A stretch of 39,986 nucleotides of DNA, from contig JBBDRX010000051.1 in NCBI GenBank assembly GCA_040905245.1, forward strand, positions 1 through 39,986, given 5' to 3'. The notes beneath the pieces were generated by a model. The model made no database searches, had not been told where the DNA came from, and saw nothing but the letters and a program-made list of their open reading frames with translations. The DNA comes from JBBDRX01 sp040905245. Its GTDB lineage: Bacteria; Bacteroidota; Rhodothermia; Balneolales; Balneolaceae. A program made the position numbers and the translations under genes. Below are positions 8,621-16,143 of this stretch, one piece after another (positions within the stretch are counted from its first letter, which is position 1; each line of letters begins with the position of its first letter).

Positions 8621-8735
8621 CTCAATGGATCATAGCCTGATGGCTCGATGGATCAATAGCCTGATGGGTCGATGGATCAATAGCCTGATGGGTCGGTGGA
8701 TCAATAGCCTGATGGGTCGGTGGCTCTTACTATAG
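8621..8735 (+). repeat. 24-bp tandem repeat in menB's frame, with duplicated menB tail
   Basis: Units lie at 8621-8643 (23 bp, one base short), 8644-8667, 8668-8691, 8692-8715, and a partial one from 8716. The full copies differ at only one or two positions. Because 24 is a multiple of three, the frame in phase with menB stays open from its stop to a second TAG at 8733-8735 and encodes the octapeptide period R-W-I-N-S-L-M-G. The other two forward frames carry a stop in each full unit (TAG or TGA). The array ends TGGCTCTTACTATAGGC (8721-8737), nearly copying menB's own end at 8598-8614 (TGGCTCTCGCTATAGGC). A free peptide from the ATG at 8625 would be 36 aa. No function is recognised. Confidence 0.85.
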
Positions 8736-8762
8736 GCAATATGGTTCACGACCAAACAGCAT

Positions 8763-8804
8763 AAAAAAACCCCGGCCTGCATTGCAGCGCCGGGGTTCTT
8801 TTTT
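8763..8804. terminator. Bidirectional rho-independent terminator between menB and glnA
   Basis: Stem AACCCCGGC (8768-8776) pairs with GCCGGGGTT (8789-8797). An inner CTGC/GCAG stem closes an ATT loop, with one bulged C. An A-run at 8763-8769 and a T-run at 8799-8804 flank the stem, so it can end both the men transcript (+) and the glnA transcript (-). Confidence 0.92.
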
Positions 8805-8832
8805 GTGGTTGAATTTTACTCGCTTCTGCAGT

Positions 8833-11028
8833 CTACTTGACGAAGAGCATCTCCCGATAGATCGGCAGTGGCCAGTAGTCGTCTGCGACATGCCGTTCCA
8901 GAAAGTCCACCGAGTTCCGGATATCGACCATGGCCGGAATCAGCTTCTCCCGATAGAGAGAAGCTTTCTTCAGCAGATCGTCCGGACTGTTGATCTTCGC
9001 CTCAATGGTTCGTAAATCGATCAATGCTTTGCTGAGGTCGTTCAACGCACCGTTGACGGTCTTCAGCATCGACTCGCTGCCGGTTACATCCAGGCCCAGC
9101 TCCTTGCCATCCTTCACCGCTTTTGCCAGCTCATTGATATAGCGGACAGCCGCCGGATAGATCATGGTTCTGGCCATCGCTTCCGTGGTATCTACTTCAA
9201 TATTGAGCGTGGTTATATACTGCTCAATCCAGATCTCCTGACGTGAGTAGACCTCCCGCTCCTGCAGAATGTCGTACTTCTCAAAAAGCTCAATGTTCTT
9301 TTTGTCGGTCAGGTACGGCAGCGCGTCCGCAGTAGATTTCAGGTTCAGAAGTCCCCGTTTTTTCGCCTCTTTCTCCCACTCTTCCGAGTATCCGTCTCCG
9401 TTAAAAATAATGGATCGGGATTCGGTCAGGCTCTCTTTCAGAACAGTGCCAAGCGCCTTCTCCAGGCTGTCACTGTTTTTCAGCTCGGCGTCCAGATTGT
9501 CTACCAGCTCCTCAATCGCATCCGCGACAATCGTATTGAGTACGACTGTCGGGAACGAGATCGACTGAGCCGATCCAACCGCACGGAACTCAAACTTGTT
9601 GCCGGTAAAGGCGAACGGAGACGTCCGGTTTCGGTCTCCGGCATGCTTCGGAATATCCGGCAGAACCGATGATCCGAGTCCGAGAAGGCCGCCCTGCTTG
9701 GAAGACTTCAGCCCTCCGTTGAGCAGCTGTGAAACCACATCTTCCAGCTGTTCGCCGATAAAGGCCGAAATAACTGCTGGTGGAGCTTCATTGGCTCCCA
9801 GCCTGTGGTCATTTCCGGCACTCGCGATAGAGATCCGGAGCAGGTCCTGATGCTTGTAGACCGCTTTCAGAATGGCGGAAAAGAAGAAGAGGAACTGCAT
9901 GTTCTTGTGCGGGTTGTCGCCCGGTTCCAGCAGGTTCACCCCGTCGGTTGTCCCGATGGAAAAGTTCAGGTGCTTCCCACTGCCGTTGAGCCCGTCAAAT
10001 GGCTTCTCATGCAACACACACTCAAGGCCATACTTGCGGGCCACACTCTTCAGAGTCAGCATCATCAGCTGCTGATGATCGGCTGCAATATTGCAGGTTT
10101 CAAAAATGGGTGCAATCTCGAATTGTCCGGGAGCCACCTCATTGTGCCGGGTCTTTACCGGAATCCCAAGCCGGTAGAGCTCCCGCTCGGCATCCAGCAT
10201 AAAAGAGAGAACCCGCTCCGGAATGGAACCGAAATAGTGGTCGGACAGCTCCTGGCCCCGCGGTGGCTTCGCACCGACCAGTGTGCGGCCGGAAGTCATC
10301 AAATCCGGACGTCTGTAAAAGAATTCCTGATCGATCAGGAAGTACTCCTGCTCGGCACCAATCGTCGAAAAGACACGTTTCGGCTCCTGGCCAAAGTGCT
10401 TCAGAGCTCGTTTTACCTGTTTGTCCAGAGCTTCAATGGATCGCAGTAACGGAATTTTATGGTCCAGCGCATCTCCGGTCCAGGAAGCAAAAACAGATGG
10501 AATCGCAAGATAACGGCCATTGGGATTGTCTACCAGAAATACCGGTGAGGATGGATCCCAGGCCGTATATCCACGTGCTTCAAACGTTTGACGGAGGCCG
10601 CCGCTCGGAAAACTGGATGCATCCGGCTCACCCTGGATCAACTCCTTTCCGGAAAATTCGGCAAGTGCTCCACCGCCGGCATTGGGTGTAATAAAACTGT
10701 CATGCTTTTCCGCGGTGAATCCGGTCAGTGGCTGAAACCAGTGGGAAAAGTGAGTCGCACCGTGATCGGTGGCCCAGTCCTTCATGGCAACAGCAACCGC
10801 ATCTGCCACTGAACTATCGAGATGCTCACCCTCTTCAATCGTTCGCTTTAGTGCCTTCCATGCATTTTTCGGAAGGCGCTCACTGAGTCCATCCATTGTC
10901 AGTGTGTTCTCACCGAATATCTCGGTGATGTTCATATTCTTGATCTCTCCGTTCTGGCTACGCTGGGCGGGGTTCCAGGACTTAGCCGCGGTAAGTGGAT
11001 CGTATCTTCGTGTTAGTTGTTGTGTCAT
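8833..11028 (-). CDS. glnN: Type III glutamine synthetase (GlnN/GSIII)
   Basis: ATP-dependent amidation of glutamate; the large GSIII form (731 aa) is typical of Bacteroidota and some cyanobacteria. Visible motifs are T-H-F-S-H-W-F-Q-P-L-T-G near residue 95, the catalytic segment GAEQEYFLID, and R-H-N-E-V-A-P-G-Q-F-E-I-A-P. Also present are NGSGKHLNFSIG and the ASAGNDHRLGANEAPPA segment. I chose the ATG at 11028, with AAAAAGGA just upstream; an internal ATG at 10935 (M-N-I-T-E-I-F-G) is possible. The gene converges on menB and diverges from menA, splitting the menaquinone genes into two blocks. No partner such as a PII protein is encoded nearby. Confidence 0.95.
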   Translation of the reverse strand: MTQQLTRRYDPLTAAKSWNPAQRSQNGEIKNMNITEIFGENTLTMDGLSERLPKNAWKALKRTIEEGEHLDSSVADAVAVAMKDWATDHGATHFSHWFQPLTGFTAEKHDSFITPNAGGGALAEFSGKELIQGEPDASSFPSGGLRQTFEARGYTAWDPSSPVFLVDNPNGRYLAIPSVFASWTGDALDHKIPLLRSIEALDKQVKRALKHFGQEPKRVFSTIGAEQEYFLIDQEFFYRRPDLMTSGRTLVGAKPPRGQELSDHYFGSIPERVLSFMLDAERELYRLGIPVKTRHNEVAPGQFEIAPIFETCNIAADHQQLMMLTLKSVARKYGLECVLHEKPFDGLNGSGKHLNFSIGTTDGVNLLEPGDNPHKNMQFLFFFSAILKAVYKHQDLLRISIASAGNDHRLGANEAPPAVISAFIGEQLEDVVSQLLNGGLKSSKQGGLLGLGSSVLPDIPKHAGDRNRTSPFAFTGNKFEFRAVGSAQSISFPTVVLNTIVADAIEELVDNLDAELKNSDSLEKALGTVLKESLTESRSIIFNGDGYSEEWEKEAKKRGLLNLKSTADALPYLTDKKNIELFEKYDILQEREVYSRQEIWIEQYITTLNIEVDTTEAMARTMIYPAAVRYINELAKAVKDGKELGLDVTGSESMLKTVNGALNDLSKALIDLRTIEAKINSPDDLLKKASLYREKLIPAMVDIRNSVDFLERHVADDYWPLPIYREMLFVK

Positions 11029-11075
11029 GGGTCCTTTTTGAAAACGTTGAATTGTCGTTTTTGATTAAACCAATG

Positions 11076-11107
11076 CAAAGATAAGAGCAATATGAAATAA
11101 AACAAAA
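11076..11107 (-). promoter_or_regulatory. Promoter of glnN
   Basis: Read on the minus strand: TTTTG (11107-11103), 19 bp, TATCTTTG (11083-11076). This is a close match to the Bacteroidota promoter pattern. The predicted leader is about 40 nt before the ATG at 11028. Confidence 0.7.
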
Positions 11108-11147
11108 TAAATTTAGTGGTAAATGATAAATACCCTAAAAAAAGAAT

Positions 11148-11165
11148 GTTTGTTAATTTACAAAC
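11148..11165. promoter_or_regulatory. Inverted repeat, possible operator
   Basis: GTTTGT (11148-11153) and ACAAAC (11160-11165) are perfect 6-bp arms around TAATTT. It lies about 40 bp upstream of the glnN -33 box, a plausible position for an activator or a divergent-promoter operator. No known regulator site is recognised. Confidence 0.3.
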
Positions 11166-11348
11166 TTAAATAGTTTCTGTATGATAGCGCTTCCATGGCC
11201 TCTCAGCTTTATTTATTTCAGTTTTGCCCCGTCATTACTGAATTTTTTTAGGATACTCCCATTTCTCAACTATTTACTCGATCTTCCCTTTGGAGTAGGG
11301 ATTCAACGATGACAACACAATCGGTGCTACAGGGAATCGGCAATCCAC

Positions 11349-11382
11349 TTTTGGGTCGAAATTCAACTGTTTTGTATGTTGA
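11349..11382 (+). promoter_or_regulatory. Candidate promoter of menA-menC-menE
   Basis: TTTTG at 11349-11353, 21 bp, then TATGTTGA at 11375-11382. The -7 box resembles that of menF (TATATTGA), which would fit shared sigma-factor use. It is about 120 bp from the menA ATG, so the assignment is tentative. Confidence 0.4.
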
Positions 11383-11501
11383 TACCGATCCGTTTCAACC
11401 GATAAACCCGTTACGCGATTCATAAACGGCAACCGGAGCCTCGCTGGCAAGCATCATTCCGGAGAAGCCAAACTCTCCACCTTCAAGACCCGATATTGCT
11501 G

Positions 11502-12401
11502 ATGAGCAGATGGAATCACTGGGTGCTGGCTGCAAGACCTCAAACCCTGGCCGCTTCCGTTGTCCCGGTGGCCGCTGCCGGCTCCCTGGCCTGGATGCAT
11601 AACACCTTTCACACAGCCGCCACGCTGACTGCGCTGTTCTGTGCACTGGCCATTCAGGTCGGAACCAACTTCGCCAACGACTATTATGACTTTAAAAAAG
11701 GAGCCGACCGCCCCGACCGCCTCGGATTCACCCGGGCCGTCTCCGCCGGGCTGATCTCCCCGGAACGCATGCTTCTCGCCACGAAAATCACCATGGCAAT
11801 CGCCTTTCTGGCCGGCTTATACCTGGTCCGGATCGGTGGATGGCCCATTCTGGCTGCCGGACTGCTCTCCCTGCTCTTCGGTATTCTCTATACAGGCGGT
11901 CCCTGGCCCCTCGGCTATAACGGGCTCGGCGACCTCTTTGTCTTTCTCTTTTTCGGACAAGTGGCCGTTATCGGTACCTGGTATGTCAACGCATTGTCCT
12001 GGTCCCCGGAGGCACTCTGGATCTCCCTGCCAATTGGCGCTCTCTGTGTCAATATTCTGGTCGTCAATAACCTTCGCGACGTCAACCAGGACCGGGTCAG
12101 CGGGAAGAGAACTCTCGGCGTCCTCTTTGGAGAGAACGTACTAAAACTGGAATATCTGTTCATGTTGCTGATCGCCTTCGGAGCGCTTCCGATTCTCCAT
12201 TTCGGAAGCGGCTTCAATCTCTGGATCTATCTGCCGGTTCTCAGCCTCCCTGCTGCAGTGTCCCGTTTGCAGGAGGTCTTCAACCACCAGGAGAAGAGAA
12301 TCCTGAACCGTACACTCGAAAAGACTGCAAAGCTGATGGTCCTGTTCGGACTGCTGCTCTCTCTCGGAATTCTTTTGCAGAACACCTTGCCCCCGCTATG
12401 A
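11502..12401 (+). CDS. menA: 1,4-dihydroxy-2-naphthoate polyprenyltransferase (MenA)
   Basis: UbiA-superfamily integral membrane prenyltransferase that attaches the isoprenoid tail to DHNA to give demethylmenaquinone. The first Asp-rich motif lies in N-F-A-N-D-Y-Y-D-F-K-K-G, with R-L-G-F-T-R-A-V following. The second is in V-V-N-N-L-R-D-V-N-Q-D, with S-G-K-R-T-L-G-V-L-F-G after it. About eight hydrophobic segments follow an N-terminal W-V-L-A-A-R-P-Q-T-L, usual for MenA. I chose the ATG at 11502 (MSRWNHW); a TTG six bases earlier is in frame. The 299-aa length is normal. It overlaps menC through ATGA and heads the second men block. Confidence 0.94.
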   Translation: MSRWNHWVLAARPQTLAASVVPVAAAGSLAWMHNTFHTAATLTALFCALAIQVGTNFANDYYDFKKGADRPDRLGFTRAVSAGLISPERMLLATKITMAIAFLAGLYLVRIGGWPILAAGLLSLLFGILYTGGPWPLGYNGLGDLFVFLFFGQVAVIGTWYVNALSWSPEALWISLPIGALCVNILVVNNLRDVNQDRVSGKRTLGVLFGENVLKLEYLFMLLIAFGALPILHFGSGFNLWIYLPVLSLPAAVSRLQEVFNHQEKRILNRTLEKTAKLMVLFGLLLSLGILLQNTLPPL

Positions 12402-13474
12402 TATCTCTCTACCGATATCGGATTCCGTTACACCGGCCATTCCGGGCCGGACAGTCTGGTCCGGACAGGACCTGGACCCAACGGGAAGGATTGATTCTGC
12501 GCATACCGACACCCGCCGGAGAGTTCGCTGCGGAAGCGGCTCCACTGCCCGGTTTCTCTGCCGATACCCTTGATGAGGTTGTCAACGAGGCCCGTACACT
12601 GCTCCCCGAACTGAAGAAGCTCCTGGAGCAACCACCGGACGAAGAATCCTTTCGAACCTTTTTAAATCGTCCCCTATTCCCCTCCCTCTCCTTTGCCCTG
12701 AGCAGTCTCTTTCTGCAACTTCTTCAACATCAGGAGCTCACTGAACCGAATAGAGCCCCCACTACCACTCTGACGATTAACGGGGTGATTCCACGCGGAA
12801 CCCCGGACGAAATGAGACAGGCCATCGACGAACGCTACCGTCAGGGTTACCGAACCCTGAAACTGAAGAGCGGGCCCGATCCGTCCGCACTCTTCACCGT
12901 TATCCGGGAAGCAGCCGGACACCATCCCGATCTGATATTCCGAATCGATGCCAACGCAAGCTGGCCCGCAGGCCGGGCCCGCGAATGGCTCAAACAATTT
13001 TACAGCCTTCCGGTAGAGTACTGTGAAGAGCCGTGCCGCTATCGCTCATTCACTGAAGCTGCCCGACTGTACCGGGACTCTCCCCTGCCCATCGCACTGG
13101 ACGAATCCCTTGCATCGGTCTCCGACATACGGCAGGCTCTGTACGAGAAGGCCTGTACGGTTGTTATTCTGAAACCTACACGACTCGGAAACCTTTTCGA
13201 ATTAATCGACCTGGCCCACAGCATCGCCACCGATCCACAGCCGGAATGGATCCTGACCACCACACTGGAAACGGCAATCGGGCGCATGGCCGTAACAAAA
13301 CTGGCCGTCCGGATCGGCACTCCCGGCCGGGCACACGGACTCGATACCGGAAGACTCTTCCGCAAAGATCTCTTACGGGATGAACCGGCCCCAACCCGGG
13401 TCATTTACCAGAACGATCCCTGGCTCCCCCTGTTTGAACAGTGCAAAACTGACGATCTGATCCCTATTCCATGA
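12398..13474 (+). CDS. menC: o-Succinylbenzoate synthase (MenC)
   Basis: Enolase-superfamily dehydratase that converts SHCHC to o-succinylbenzoate. The catalytic lysines lie in R-T-L-K-L-K (Lys about 155/157). The metal ligands are in R-I-D-A-N (Asp about 184), Y-C-E-E-P (Glu about 210) and A-L-D-E-S (Asp about 235). The opposing lysine is in V-I-L-K-P (Lys about 259). This set is complete for OSBS/muconate-lactonizing-type barrels, and the men context selects OSBS. The protein is 358 aa. It starts in an ATGA overlap with menA and ends in another ATGA overlap with menE, so the three genes should be translationally coupled. Confidence 0.92.
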   Translation: MISLYRYRIPLHRPFRAGQSGPDRTWTQREGLILRIPTPAGEFAAEAAPLPGFSADTLDEVVNEARTLLPELKKLLEQPPDEESFRTFLNRPLFPSLSFALSSLFLQLLQHQELTEPNRAPTTTLTINGVIPRGTPDEMRQAIDERYRQGYRTLKLKSGPDPSALFTVIREAAGHHPDLIFRIDANASWPAGRAREWLKQFYSLPVEYCEEPCRYRSFTEAARLYRDSPLPIALDESLASVSDIRQALYEKACTVVILKPTRLGNLFELIDLAHSIATDPQPEWILTTTLETAIGRMAVTKLAVRIGTPGRAHGLDTGRLFRKDLLRDEPAPTRVIYQNDPWLPLFEQCKTDDLIPIP

Positions 13475-15114
13475 GCAAGCCAATCCCGTTCAGACTCCCC
13501 GACCCCGATGCGGTCTTTCTTCATGCAGCCGGTACAGAGTACCACTACATGGATCTCTACCGATTTGCGGCAATGCTGAAAAAGGCCCTGAACGACCCCT
13601 CCGGAGAGTCCGGGTCACCGCCAGTCGCCTTCCGGGATCAGCCGGGAGCGCTCCCCCCCTTTATCATCGCCTCCTGCTGGCTTCTGCAGATCCCGTTTTT
13701 GCCACTCGCCGCCGTGCCCGACCCCGAAAAAGAGAACGAAGTCTTCCGACAACTGCCAGCTTTCCGCCTACTGGAATTGCCCGAACAGGAACTATCGGAA
13801 CAGGAGCCGGCCGAATCCGGAATAGACAACAGAATTGCCACAGAAATCATCACCTGCCCGGACCTGCCTGAATCATTCTCCAGCCAGGCGGACGAAGACA
13901 CCTTGACAGGGTCCACTCTTGCAAATGTATCCGATCGATTTACCACGAACCCTGAAGAGACGATGGCGATCCTCCAAACCTCCGGCACAACCGGCCAGCC
14001 CAAACTGGTTCCGATCCGGCGAAGCCAGCATCTGGACGCCGCTACAGCCTCCTTCGTGAACCATCCAATGCAGACGGGCGACTACTGGCTTCTGACTCTC
14101 CCACTTCACCATGCGGGAGGGGTCAACGTCATTCTCCGTTCACTGCTCTACGGCTCGGCCATCTGGAAAACAGAGAAGGCCGACACAGACACCCTCTCGG
14201 AACAGATCCGCCATAACCGGAAAATCCGAACCGTCTCCCTGGTTCCCACGCAGCTGAAACGGCTGCTGGACCAGCCCGGTTTCCGGCCCCACTCCCGATT
14301 TCATGGAGTCCTGGTTGGCGGCGGCCCGATCTCTGCCTTCTTACTGCAAAAATGCCGACGGAAAGGAGTTCCTGCAATCGCTTCCTACGGTATGACAGAG
14401 ACCTTCGGACAGATTGCTGTTCACGTTTCTGAAACCCCAGACGGACCGGTTCAACCCGAGAGAAAACAGGCCGGGCAACCGACTTCCGACCGTGAGGTCG
14501 CCAGCGAAAGACACGATGCGAATCAAACCGCGAAGGAGCTCCCACACCAGGAAGCTGTCACCTACCGAATCTTCCAGCCCAACCGGGTTCAGGCCCGAAC
14601 AGAGAGCGACGAGCCCTTCCCAGCCGGAGAAGAGGGCTTGCTCTGGCTCAAAGGCCCACAGCTCTTCTCCGGTTACCTGGCCCGGAGTCCCGAATCAGAC
14701 AACCCCTTTGATACGGACGGATGGTTCAACACCGGAGACTATGGGCAGATAGTCCGTGACGGAATATTTACAGTCGGGATGCGCCGGACCGATCGGATTG
14801 TCTCTGGCGGGGAGAACCTCGTGCCGGCCGAAATTGAAGAGGTGCTGATACAGATTCCGGGTATCCTGGAGGCAGGGGTCACCGGTATTCCCGACCCGGA
14901 GTGGGGAGAGGCCGCGATCGCTATTGTTACAATGGAAAAGGGGACAAAACTGGATGAGGAGGCACTCCGGATGAGACTCCGGACAATACTGCCTTCCTAC
15001 AAGATCCCCAAACAGATTGTACAGGCCAAAGATCTTCCGAAAACAGACATCGGGAAGCTGGTTCGCCGGGAGCTGCCCGGGCTCTTTTACAAGCTGGTTC
15101 GGTCGAACAGATAA
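13471..15114 (+). CDS. menE: o-Succinylbenzoate-CoA ligase (MenE)
   Basis: ANL-superfamily adenylate-forming ligase that activates o-succinylbenzoate with ATP and CoA. The phosphate loop is LQTSGTTGQPKLVPI, followed by LPLHHAGGVNVILRSLL, then ASYGMTETFGQ. Further on are G-Y-L and D-G-W-F-N-T-G-D-Y-G. The hinge is R-R-T-D-R-I-V-S-G-G-E-N, and the C-terminal lysine is in LPKTDIGKLVRREL. At 547 aa it exceeds the usual 450-490. The excess lies in two charged, glutamine/glutamate-rich stretches, about residues 105-150 and 325-385, that look like disordered insertions. It begins in an ATGA overlap with menC and ends 122 bp from the convergent folD. Confidence 0.93.
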   Translation: MSKPIPFRLPDPDAVFLHAAGTEYHYMDLYRFAAMLKKALNDPSGESGSPPVAFRDQPGALPPFIIASCWLLQIPFLPLAAVPDPEKENEVFRQLPAFRLLELPEQELSEQEPAESGIDNRIATEIITCPDLPESFSSQADEDTLTGSTLANVSDRFTTNPEETMAILQTSGTTGQPKLVPIRRSQHLDAATASFVNHPMQTGDYWLLTLPLHHAGGVNVILRSLLYGSAIWKTEKADTDTLSEQIRHNRKIRTVSLVPTQLKRLLDQPGFRPHSRFHGVLVGGGPISAFLLQKCRRKGVPAIASYGMTETFGQIAVHVSETPDGPVQPERKQAGQPTSDREVASERHDANQTAKELPHQEAVTYRIFQPNRVQARTESDEPFPAGEEGLLWLKGPQLFSGYLARSPESDNPFDTDGWFNTGDYGQIVRDGIFTVGMRRTDRIVSGGENLVPAEIEEVLIQIPGILEAGVTGIPDPEWGEAAIAIVTMEKGTKLDEEALRMRLRTILPSYKIPKQIVQAKDLPKTDIGKLVRRELPGLFYKLVRSNR

Positions 15115-15164
15115 AAAACCTGTTGCGATTCGATCTGGAGAACGTTGGCTGCCTGCCCGATTTT

Positions 15165-15236
15165 TCACTGGCGCTGTACTTGCGTTTCCACATCGGCCCG
15201 GATGATCGTCTCATTGCCGGACAAACTACCCTCCGA
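15165..15236 (-). pseudogene. Remnant of an NtrC-type regulator gene downstream of folD
   Basis: Directly after the folD stop, in the same frame, 23 codons precede a TGA. They read S-E-G-S-L-S-G-N-E-T-I-I-R-A-D-V-E-T-Q-V and then Q-R-Q. The last 20 match residues 373-392 of the regulator encoded at 16144-17517 at 16 positions. At DNA level 15167-15222 aligns without gaps to 16341-16396 with 47 of 56 bases identical. Beyond the stop a short stretch reading G-Q-A-A-N-V-L-Q-I might be a decayed Fis-type helix-turn-helix, but this is weak. It is best read as a relic of a local duplication that once placed a second regulator copy beyond folD. Confidence 0.75.
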
Positions 15237-16139
15237 TCAGCTTCCGTTCGGATCGGGATAGATCGACTTTTTAGCCGCGAGAAGGGTATTTTTCATCAGC
15301 ATTGCCACCGTCATGGGGCCAACGCCACCAGGAACCGGCGTGATCCAGCTTGCCTTCTCCTGTACACTCTCGAAGTGACAGTCTCCCACCAGACGGTACC
15401 CCTTCTCACTCGTCTCGTCGGCAACGCGATTGATCCCGACGTCGATCACAACCACCCCTTCCTTGACCATCTCGCCCCGGATCAGATTGGGCTGCCCTGC
15501 GGCCACAATCAGAACGTCTGCGCTAATTGTATGCTGCGTCAGATCCCGAGTAAACTTGTGGCAAATCGTGGTCGTCGCTTTCCCGGAGCTGTTCTCTCTG
15601 GAGAGCATGATCGCCATGGGGGAACCGACAATGTTGCTGGCCCCGACGACCACGGCATGCTTGCTTTTGACCTGAATACTGTAGTACCGAAAGAGCTCGA
15701 AGATTCCCGCTGGTGTACAGGAACGGAACGTGGGCTGATCCACGGCAAGCCGCCCCACATTCATCGGATGGAACCCGTCCACATCTTTCCGATAGTCGAT
15801 CGATTCGATCACATCATGAGAAGAGAGATGGGACGGAAGGGGCAGCTGCACCAGAATTCCGTCCACATCCGGATTCTCATTACAGGAATGAATCAACCGT
15901 TTCAGCTCTTTGGCCGAAACCGTATCGGGCAAGCGGTTGGTATCCGTTTCGATCCCCACATCTTCACAGGCACGCGTTTTGGCCCCGATGTAGGTGGTGG
16001 AGCCGGGGTCTGAACCGATCTGTATAACCTGAAGAAACGGCGGCCGGTTCCCGGCCTCAACCCATTTATTCACATCGTCCCGAACCTGGCTTCGTATCTC
16101 CCGGGATACTTCACGGCCATCAATCAGTTTTGCACTCAT
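15237..16139 (-). CDS. folD: Methylenetetrahydrofolate dehydrogenase/cyclohydrolase (FolD)
   Basis: Bifunctional one-carbon enzyme interconverting 5,10-methylene-, methenyl- and 10-formyl-tetrahydrofolate with NADP. The signature Y-I-G-A-K-T-R-A-C-E contains the catalytic Tyr and Lys. VDGILVQLPLPSHL is the substrate-site motif, and the C-terminal PVPGGVGPMTVAMLMKNTL is canonical. The Rossmann segment reads V-V-V-G-A-S-N-I-V-G-S-P-M. The length of 300 aa is close to typical. It begins 4 bp after the stop of the upstream sigma54 regulator gene, so the two are probably cotranscribed. A relic of that regulator follows its own stop. Confidence 0.96.
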   Translation of the reverse strand: MSAKLIDGREVSREIRSQVRDDVNKWVEAGNRPPFLQVIQIGSDPGSTTYIGAKTRACEDVGIETDTNRLPDTVSAKELKRLIHSCNENPDVDGILVQLPLPSHLSSHDVIESIDYRKDVDGFHPMNVGRLAVDQPTFRSCTPAGIFELFRYYSIQVKSKHAVVVGASNIVGSPMAIMLSRENSSGKATTTICHKFTRDLTQHTISADVLIVAAGQPNLIRGEMVKEGVVVIDVGINRVADETSEKGYRLVGDCHFESVQEKASWITPVPGGVGPMTVAMLMKNTLLAAKKSIYPDPNGS

Positions 16140-16143
16140 GATT

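Larger units (their letters stand above)
11029..11501. other. Divergent AT-rich intergenic region between glnN and menA
   Basis: About 470 bp without a confident gene, clearly more AT-rich near glnN than its surroundings. It holds the glnN promoter (11076-11107), a candidate menA promoter (11349-11382) and an inverted repeat GTTTGT-TAATTT-ACAAAC at 11148-11165 that could be an operator. A 38-codon ORF (11309-11425, starting M-T-T-Q-S-V-L-Q) is present but has no recognised similarity and I do not call it. If menA starts from the candidate promoter it would have a leader of about 115 nt. Confidence 0.6.

Noticed and set aside
8621..8735. Repeat array read as CRISPR
   Set aside because: The units are contiguous with no spacers and no cas genes are near.
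11309..11425. 38-codon ORF before menA
   Set aside because: No similarity, weak ribosome-binding context, and it lies in a likely regulatory region; noted only within the intergenic entry.
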